From: Clostridiales bacterium
Lineage (GTDB): Bacteria > Bacillota > Clostridia > Lachnospirales > Lachnospiraceae
Assembly: GCA_018369015.1 (NCBI GenBank)
Contig: JAGZDD010000184.1
Coordinates: 1 to 7,495 of the forward strand
Direction: 5' to 3'
DNA length: 7,495 nucleotides
The notes beneath the pieces are model-generated. The model was given only the letters and a program-made list of their open reading frames with translations. It made no database searches and was not told the DNA's origin. This document shows positions 1 to 4,669 of this stretch, one piece after another. Position 1 is the first letter of the stretch; every line of letters starts with the position of its first letter. The position numbers and the translations under genes were made by a program.

Positions 1-191
1 TTACGAAATTAAAACAGAGCGGTGTCAGGATATTGGATATGCAGGTGGACAGAGGAAGTCTTGAGAGCATTTTATTCCCGCAGATAATGAGCCAGGCGGA
101 CATGGGCGCTGGGAGTTTGGCTTCTGTATGCACCGGGCAGATCGGGGATGGGGGCAGCAGGAAATCTGACGAAGAACACCGGGAGGGATGA
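1..191 (+). CDS. ABC transporter ATP-binding protein, C-terminal end (partial)
   Basis: A reading frame enters from the left edge (first full codon at 3) and ends at the TGA at 189-191, giving 62 residues. The segment VRILDMQVDRGSLESIL resembles the tail of ABC-2 type exporter ATPases, where a short strand and a 'psLEdvFl'-like motif follow the nucleotide-binding domain. The Walker and signature motifs would lie upstream of the window, so ATPase function cannot be verified here. The last ~40 residues are polar and low in complexity (GDGGSRKSDEEHREG), which fits a disordered tail. The permease gene starts 3 nt after the stop, with its ribosome binding site inside the end of this gene, so the two are almost certainly co-transcribed and probably translationally coupled. 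The identification rests on the tail motif plus this context. Confidence 0.6.
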   Translation, partial: TKLKQSGVRILDMQVDRGSLESILFPQIMSQADMGAGSLASVCTGQIGDGGSRKSDEEHREG

Positions 192-194
192 AAA

Positions 195-944
195 ATGGAA
201 GCAAAAGTAAAAGCGGGGAATCTGCGCAAATGGAACGCTTTATTATATAGCATAGCATTACAGTGGAAGCTGGATATAAGGAGCAGGTCTTTATTAGTCA
301 CCTGTTATATTGTTCCTTTAATGTTTTTCCTGCTTATGGGAAGCCTGTTTACTTCGGTCATGCCGGAAATGAAAGAAACGCTGATTTTTTCGATGATCGT
401 TATGGGAGTATCTATGGGCGCCTTGATTGGTTTGCCGCCCTCACTGGCTGAAACTTACGGGAGTGATATAAAAAAGCTTTACCGGGCCAATGGTGTTCCT
501 TTATGTTTTGGGCTGGTGGCTATGGCGATTTCCACATTTATTCATTTAATGATCATGAGTATTGTGATTGTTTTGCTGGCTCCGGCTCTTTTTGAGGCTG
601 CCTTGCCTTCACACATCCCTTCATTTTTTTTGGCCCTTGGAATTTTTACGGCCGTATCTTTAAGTGTTGGAAGTGTGCTGGGGCTTGCGGTTAAAAATCA
701 GGCAAAGCTGACGATGGTTGAGCAGTTTGTGTTTTTGCCGTCAATTATGCTTTCAGGAATTATGTTTCCCTCCGGGCTGTTGCCGGATTTTCTTGAAACC
801 TTTGGCAGGGCATTTCCAGCTTTTTGGGGCTACAGGCTAATGCTTAATAACGGGCTTGTGGTGGGAAATCTGTGGTACCCGGCTTGTGTTTTTTTGACCG
901 CCGTCCTTTTATGCGGCTTACTGATGAATCTAAAAAATTTATAA
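195..944 (+). CDS. ABC-2 type transporter permease
   Basis: This 249-residue integral membrane protein has about six hydrophobic segments, near residues 33-53, 62-82, 103-129, 142-165, 177-195 and 228-246. The cytoplasmic N-terminus is basic. The stretch around residues 180-216 (LPSIMLSGIMFPSGLLP, then an amphipathic LETFGRAFPAFWGYRLM) is the typical late segment of ABC-2 membrane permeases: a helix ending in SG.MFP, a short reentrant loop and a conserved P-x-x-x-x-Y/W turn. The start ATG follows GGGAGG at 181-186 with good spacing. The protein probably pairs with the ATPase just upstream to export a small hydrophobic compound, drug or lipid. The substrate is not visible from sequence. I see no convincing terminator after the stop. 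Confidence 0.85.
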   Translation: MEAKVKAGNLRKWNALLYSIALQWKLDIRSRSLLVTCYIVPLMFFLLMGSLFTSVMPEMKETLIFSMIVMGVSMGALIGLPPSLAETYGSDIKKLYRANGVPLCFGLVAMAISTFIHLMIMSIVIVLLAPALFEAALPSHIPSFFLALGIFTAVSLSVGSVLGLAVKNQAKLTMVEQFVFLPSIMLSGIMFPSGLLPDFLETFGRAFPAFWGYRLMLNNGLVVGNLWYPACVFLTAVLLCGLLMNLKNL

Positions 945-959
945 ACCTTTCTTTATTGG

Positions 960-988
960 TTGCTTCACTTTCGTTAAGATGTTATTAT
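960..988 (+). promoter_or_regulatory. Putative sigma-A promoter for the CmpB-like membrane protein
   Basis: TTGCTT (960-965) and TATTAT (983-988) are separated by 17 bp in the 111-bp AT-rich gap between the permease stop and the next start. An overlapping alternative -10 is TTATAC at 985-990. The gap contains no gene and no clear terminator, so some read-through from the ABC permease operon is also possible. Confidence 0.55.
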
Positions 989-1055
989 ACTCCTTGAATA
1001 TTTAGATTTGAGAGCTTTTACTTTGGGCTTTCATAGTAAGGGAGGATAACAGGGA

Positions 1056-2372
1056 ATGGGCCGTATGGGTTATGAATTGGCGATGCTCTTTTTTATTTAC
1101 TCGTTTTTAGGCTGGATCGTAGAAACAGTTGTTAAGTCGTTGTCGGAGAAAAAATTTGTGAACCGTGGATTTTTCAATGGGCCGTTTTGCTTTATTTATG
1201 GCTTTGCCGGTGTGCTGATGAGTATTGTTTTTATTGATCTTAAAAGCCAGCCGGTCTTTTTGTTTATCGGGTGCGCGGCTCTGGCGACAGCGATTGAATG
1301 GTTTACAGGAAAGCTGCTGGAACGGATCAATCAGCATAAATGGTGGGATTATTCCGGGAAGAAGTGGAATTTTGACGGTTATATATGTCTTCAATATTCG
1401 CTGCTTTGGGGGCTTTTAGGTACTTTGGCGGTAAAATATGTCAATAGCTTTTTCATTGGCATTTTTGATGTTCTTCCGGTCATTGTGCGGGGGATTATTG
1501 TTTGGGCGCTTGCTGTTATCGGAATTTTGGACGGTATTGCATCCTTTGCCGCTGTATTTCACATCAAAAAAGGATTGTATGCGATTTACCGGTGGAACAG
1601 TCAGCTTGACCGCCTGTCACACCGCCTGGGAAAATGGATTGTCAGCCATGTAGAGAAACGTATGGTTAAGGCATATCCTGCGATCTCTAAGGAAAAGGAG
1701 ACACAAAGTGCCGAAAGCGACGCCAGGTTTGCTGCTGGGTGCGGTTTTTACAAGCTTTTCTGGTTGTTTTTCCTTGGAGCCTTTCTTGGAGACCTGGTTG
1801 AAACGGTATTTTGCCGGTATAGTATGGGGCGCTGGATGAGCCGCAGCAGTCTTGTATGGGGGCCTTTCAGCCTTGTATGGGGGCTGGCAATTGTCCTGGC
1901 AACTGTGCTGCTTTATAAAGACAGAGATAAGCCAGACCGGCACATTTTCTTTGTCGGTACTATTTTGGGCGGTGCCTACGAATACATATGCAGTGTTTTT
2001 ACAGAAATTGTTTTTGGAAAAATATTTTGGGATTACAGTAAAATTCCTTTTAATCTTGGCGGCCGTATTAATCTTTTGTTTTGCCTTTTCTGGGGGATTG
2101 CCGCTGTTGTCTGGATTAAGATATTATATCCAAGAATTTCCCGGCTGATTGAGAAAGTACCAAAATTGCCGGGCAAGATGGTGACATGGGTCGTTGTTGT
2201 ATTTATGGCAGTAAATATGTGCGTGTCAATGCTGGCGCTGATCCGTTATGATTCGAGAGCCAAGGGAGAACCGGCAGACAGCCGGTGGGAGCAGGCGATG
2301 GATGAGTATTTTGACGATGCGCGTATGGAGAAGATTTACCCGAGTGCAAAGCCTACGCCGTCAAAACATTGA
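1056..2372 (+). CDS. Tandem-duplicated CmpB-like membrane protein (putative ABC-transporter type IV family)
   Basis: This is a 438-residue multi-pass membrane protein. The N-terminal half (about 1-170) and the second half (about 231-375) show the same ordered motifs. Copy 1 has GWIVET (19-24), NRGFFNGPF (36-44), EW (81-82) and WDYSGKKWNFDGYI (97-110). Copy 2 has GDLVET (245-250), SSLVWGPFSLVWG (264-276), YEY...TE (308-317) and WDYSKIPFNLGGRI (325-338). These motifs are typical of the PF06541 'putative ABC-transporter type IV' family, which is common in Clostridia but of unknown biochemical function despite the name. A charged linker (about 171-228) joins the copies. A final helix (about 374-396) leads to a soluble acidic tail. 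The start ATG has AAGGGAGG at 1038-1045 with 10-nt spacing; the in-frame ATG at 1065 is too far from it. No ATPase gene is adjacent on its own transcript, so a transport role is unproven. Confidence 0.8.
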   Translation: MGRMGYELAMLFFIYSFLGWIVETVVKSLSEKKFVNRGFFNGPFCFIYGFAGVLMSIVFIDLKSQPVFLFIGCAALATAIEWFTGKLLERINQHKWWDYSGKKWNFDGYICLQYSLLWGLLGTLAVKYVNSFFIGIFDVLPVIVRGIIVWALAVIGILDGIASFAAVFHIKKGLYAIYRWNSQLDRLSHRLGKWIVSHVEKRMVKAYPAISKEKETQSAESDARFAAGCGFYKLFWLFFLGAFLGDLVETVFCRYSMGRWMSRSSLVWGPFSLVWGLAIVLATVLLYKDRDKPDRHIFFVGTILGGAYEYICSVFTEIVFGKIFWDYSKIPFNLGGRINLLFCLFWGIAAVVWIKILYPRISRLIEKVPKLPGKMVTWVVVVFMAVNMCVSMLALIRYDSRAKGEPADSRWEQAMDEYFDDARMEKIYPSAKPTPSKH

Positions 2373-2381
2373 CGTATGCGT

Positions 2382-2414
2382 GTTACAATTCCCGGCTTTG
2401 CCGGGAATTGTAAC
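2382..2414. repeat. Perfect 15-bp inverted repeat (hairpin) without U-tract
   Basis: GTTACAATTCCCGGC (2382-2396) and its exact complement (2400-2414) flank a 3-nt TTT loop, 10 nt after the stop of the CmpB-like gene. No T-run follows, so it is not a standard intrinsic terminator by itself. It lies just before a canonical one and may act as an RNA 3'-end stabiliser or a protein-binding palindrome. Near-identical 11-mers ACGTATGCGTG (2372-2382) and ACGTATGTGTG (2413-2423) flank it. Confidence 0.7.
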
Positions 2415-2420
2415 GTATGT

Positions 2421-2452
2421 GTGGAGGTCTCATAAGGGATCTCCACTTTTTT
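2421..2452 (+). terminator. Rho-independent terminator after the CmpB-like gene
   Basis: GTGGAGGTCTC (2421-2431) pairs with GGGATCTCCAC (2436-2446), including two G-U pairs, across an ATAA loop. The stem is followed directly by six T residues (2447-2452). This separates the CmpB-like gene from the downstream stress operon, whose -35 box starts only 2 nt after the T-run. Confidence 0.9.
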
Positions 2453-2453
2453 A

Positions 2454-2482
2454 TTGACAAAATGAGATAACTGTTATATCAT
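2454..2482 (+). promoter_or_regulatory. Promoter of the gntR-mcsA-mcsB-clpC operon
   Basis: A consensus -35 TTGACA (2454-2459), a 17-bp spacer and TATCAT (2477-2482, five of six consensus bases) form a strong vegetative sigma-A promoter. I find no CtsR-type heptad direct repeat (GGTCAAA-like) and no CIRCE inverted repeat between the terminator and the gntR start. Control is therefore more likely through the dyads that overlap the -10. Confidence 0.8.
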
Positions 2483-2491
2483 AACTATAAC
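2467..2491. promoter_or_regulatory. Candidate operator: overlapping GTTAT/ATAAC dyads on the -10 box
   Basis: Two perfect dyads share an arm: ATAAC-T-GTTAT (2467-2477) and GTTAT-ATC-ATAAC (2473-2485). They are followed by another TATAAC (2486-2491). The block covers the spacer, the -10 box and the region before the start site, so a bound dimeric repressor would block RNA polymerase. The GntR/YtrA-type protein encoded immediately downstream is the natural candidate ligand. That assignment is inference, and no binding can be shown from sequence. Confidence 0.55.
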
Positions 2492-2505
2492 AAAAGAAGG
2501 ATCGG

Positions 2506-2901
2506 GTGAAGCTTATGGTTCTGAAAATTGATTTTAATAGTGAAGAAGCAATATACATACAATTAAGAAACCAAATTGTGATTGGCATTGCCACTTCCCA
2601 GATCGAGGAGGGCCAGCCGCTGCCTTCGGTGCGGCAATTGGCGGATCATATAGGAATTAACATGCATACGGTGAATAAAGCATATTCTGTACTAAAGCAG
2701 GATGGTTTTGTAAAGCTTGACCGCCGGCGCGGAGCCTATGTTGCTGTCGATTACGATAAATGTCTGGCCCAGCAGGAGCTTTTTGAGACTTTACAGATTG
2801 TTTTGGCAGAGGCTATATGCAAAAATATCAACAGAAGCGAGGTTCACGACATTGTGGACAGTATTTATGATTTTTATGAAAAGAAGGACCGTCCGGACTG
2901 A
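2506..2901 (+). CDS. GntR-family transcriptional regulator, YtrA-type
   Basis: This is a 131-residue DNA-binding protein. Residues about 15-81 form a GntR winged helix: AIYIQLRNQI, then LPSVRQLADHIGINMHTVNK (recognition helix), AYSVLKQDGFV, and a basic wing RRRGAYVA. Only about 50 mostly helical residues follow, which is too short for an FadR, HutC or MocR effector domain but right for the YtrA subfamily. YtrA members often autoregulate and control ABC exporters. I chose the GTG at 2506 because AGAAGGA (2495-2501) lies at close spacing. The ATG at 2515 (MVLKIDF) would give a 128-residue protein with the same domain and is a real alternative. The gene heads the mcsA-mcsB-clpC operon, the place usually occupied by ctsR, so it may control heat or protein-stress expression. 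Its promoter carries dyads suited to autoregulation. Confidence 0.9.
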   Translation: MKLMVLKIDFNSEEAIYIQLRNQIVIGIATSQIEEGQPLPSVRQLADHIGINMHTVNKAYSVLKQDGFVKLDRRRGAYVAVDYDKCLAQQELFETLQIVLAEAICKNINRSEVHDIVDSIYDFYEKKDRPD

Positions 2902-2960
2902 TATTTTAATTGCTTGAAATGTTACTGTCCGGGCAGCAACAGGTAAAGGAGGATGATTTT

Positions 2961-3581
2961 ATGCTGTGCAGTATGTGCCATAAAAATGAAGCTGTGATTT
3001 GCTATACTGAAATTATCAACGGCGTTAAAAAGGAGCAGTATCTATGCCCGGAATGTGCGGCAAAGTATACATCCTTTGATTCAGATACACTGGGGATGGC
3101 CCCGGGAAATTTGCTGGCCAGCCTTTTGACTAGTGTGTTAGGGCAGACAGGGATTGCTGCGGAGGATGACGCTAAAAAGACAAATCTTGTATGCCCTAAA
3201 TGTGGGATGACTTATAATGAATTTTTGAAATACAGTAAGTTTGGCTGTCCGGAATGTGTCCATACGTTTGGCTTTCTTTTGGATGATTACTTTAAAAAAA
3301 TACAGGGAAGCTGCGAGCATTGCGGTAAGGTCTATCATGGAGGAGAAACGGTTTTCATTCCTGATATTACGGCGGTCGCCGGTGACGGCAGCACCAGCGC
3401 AGCGCCTGAAATGGCGCCGGCTGTGCAGGTGAATGACAAAGATTCTAAAGAGGTAGCGTCCTTAAAGAAGAAGCTTGATAAGGCGATCCGGGATGAAGAA
3501 TATGAAGAGGCTGCCCGGCTTCGGGATGAGATCCGGGCGCTTACGGCAAAGGAGGCGAAGACTGGTGAAAATGTGGTATGA
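2961..3581 (+). CDS. mcsA: McsA, UvrB/UvrC-motif zinc-binding activator of McsB
   Basis: This 206-residue protein has the McsA layout. CxxC pairs lie at 3/6, 29/32, 78/81 and 96/99, the last two inside CPKCGMTYNEFLKYSKFGC, and a C-terminal UVR motif with heptad character spans about 161-199 (LKKKLDKAIRDEEYEEAARL). In Bacillus, McsA binds zinc, activates the arginine kinase McsB and helps couple it to ClpC. A fifth CxxC pair (118/121, CEHCGK) sits where B. subtilis McsA has VHAGK. A linker at 135-160 is rich in Ala, Pro and Gly. The start is set by AAAGGAGG (2945-2952), 8 nt before the ATG; an upstream in-frame TTG at 2910 lacks a comparable site. The 59-nt gap from gntR holds only a weak imperfect hairpin (2921-2940). 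Its 3' end overlaps mcsB, which suggests translational coupling. Confidence 0.93.
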   Translation: MLCSMCHKNEAVICYTEIINGVKKEQYLCPECAAKYTSFDSDTLGMAPGNLLASLLTSVLGQTGIAAEDDAKKTNLVCPKCGMTYNEFLKYSKFGCPECVHTFGFLLDDYFKKIQGSCEHCGKVYHGGETVFIPDITAVAGDGSTSAAPEMAPAVQVNDKDSKEVASLKKKLDKAIRDEEYEEAARLRDEIRALTAKEAKTGENVV

Positions 3582-4629
3582 GTCTCAAAAGAGCGGCAAT
3601 CATATTCTTGTTGCCGCACGGGTACGGCTGGCGAGAAATCTGGTAGATTATCCGTTTTCTATGAAGATTACAAAGGAGCAGTCAAGAGCGCTTACAGATG
3701 AAGTGCGTGAAAAGTTTTTCCGGCAGTGCTGCCAGGAAGATAATTTTTACCGCTATTATGATTTAGAAAGTACGGATAGCCGGATGAAAAATGCTATGGC
3801 TGAGCGGTACACGATGACGCCGCTGCTTCGGGATAAAAAGCTGCCTGCCGGGCTTATTGTTTCGGAAGATGAATCAAGGTGTATTATGATTGGGGAAGAA
3901 GACCATTTACGTATACAAGCAGCATCTATGGGAGATACCATGGACGCTGCGTATCAGACGGCCTGCCAGTTAGATGATGAAATGGGCGGGCATGTGGAAT
4001 ATGCCTATAACCATAAATATGGGTATATTACCGCCTGTCCCACAAGTATGGGAACAGGGCTTCGCGCCGCGTATATTATGCATTTGCCGTTTTTGGAAAA
4101 GGAAAATCTGATAAAGCCCCTGGCGGATGAGCTTAACCGTCTGGGCTTTATAATGCGCAATATGTATGGCGATGCTTCTGGTGCTCTTGGAAGCCTTTAT
4201 CAATTGTCAAATCAGAGGACACTGGGAATGTCCGAGGAGGATATTCTTATTTCATTAAAAAATATGATGGTTCAGGTGACGGATCAGGAGAGGCGCTCAA
4301 GGGAACGGCTTCTTAGGAAGCGGCGCCCTGAGATCGAGGATATCATTTACCGAAGCTATGGCGTTTTGAAATATGGAAAAATGTTCGGAGCGGGGGAGGC
4401 GTTAAACCACCTTTCCAATATCCGTATGGGCTTTGATGAGGGTATCCTTCATGGGTCCGATAGCGCTGGCGACATTTTTGCCATAATGATGAATGTCCTT
4501 CCCGGAACACTGATGTGCTCTAAGGGCAAAAATTTTGGAAGCGCTGACCGGCATTTATGCCGTGCAGGCTATATTCATACAAGTCTGCCGGATATTGATG
4601 ATGCCTATTCGCATCAGGCGCCGGATTAA
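3565..4629 (+). CDS. mcsB: McsB, ATP:guanido phosphotransferase family protein arginine kinase
   Basis: With the GTG start at 3565 the protein has 354 residues, normal for McsB. AAAGGAGG (3548-3555) is 9 nt upstream of that GTG; the in-frame ATG at 3571 is 15 nt away. The start lies inside the mcsA end (17-nt overlap). Phosphagen-kinase landmarks are RVRLARN (19-25), GEEDHLRIQ (110-118), CPTSMGTGLR (158-167, with the conserved Cys158) and YQLSNQRTLG (212-221). McsB phosphorylates arginines on damaged proteins, and the pArg mark delivers them to ClpC-ClpP. Several normally invariant positions differ from the B. subtilis protein: the NEEDH Asn is Gly110; the VRGIYGEGSEA loop reads MRNMYGDASGA (197-207), so the catalytic-loop Glu is Asp203; SSRIRLARN reads AARVRLARN; and the pArg-sensing RDxxRA motif reads RHLCRA (329-334). 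The frame is intact, so activity may be retained but altered. Confidence 0.92.
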   Translation: MKMWYESQKSGNHILVAARVRLARNLVDYPFSMKITKEQSRALTDEVREKFFRQCCQEDNFYRYYDLESTDSRMKNAMAERYTMTPLLRDKKLPAGLIVSEDESRCIMIGEEDHLRIQAASMGDTMDAAYQTACQLDDEMGGHVEYAYNHKYGYITACPTSMGTGLRAAYIMHLPFLEKENLIKPLADELNRLGFIMRNMYGDASGALGSLYQLSNQRTLGMSEEDILISLKNMMVQVTDQERRSRERLLRKRRPEIEDIIYRSYGVLKYGKMFGAGEALNHLSNIRMGFDEGILHGSDSAGDIFAIMMNVLPGTLMCSKGKNFGSADRHLCRAGYIHTSLPDIDDAYSHQAPD

Positions 4630-4669
4630 ACCGCTGACGCAGATTATTGTTGCAGATTGGAGGAAATTT

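Noticed and set aside
2910..2960. Upstream TTG start extending McsA by 17 residues
   Set aside because: The ATG at 2961 has an ideal AAAGGAGG site 8 nt upstream, and the family begins with M-x-C-x-x-C at that point.
2902..2960. Hairpin GTTACTG...CAGCAAC (2921-2940) and TTGAAA (2914-2919) as an internal promoter or attenuator
   Set aside because: The stem has a mismatch and only six pairs, there is no T-run, and no -10 box lies at proper spacing.
3475..3564. Upstream ATG extending McsB deep into mcsA
   Set aside because: The extra 30 residues are an out-of-frame reading of the mcsA UVR region. GTG 3565 has the ribosome binding site and gives family length.
4535..4669. Upstream start extending ClpC by 45 residues
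   Set aside because: The extension overlaps the end of mcsB out of frame. The ATG at 4670 has TGGAGG 6 nt upstream and matches the ClpC N-terminus.
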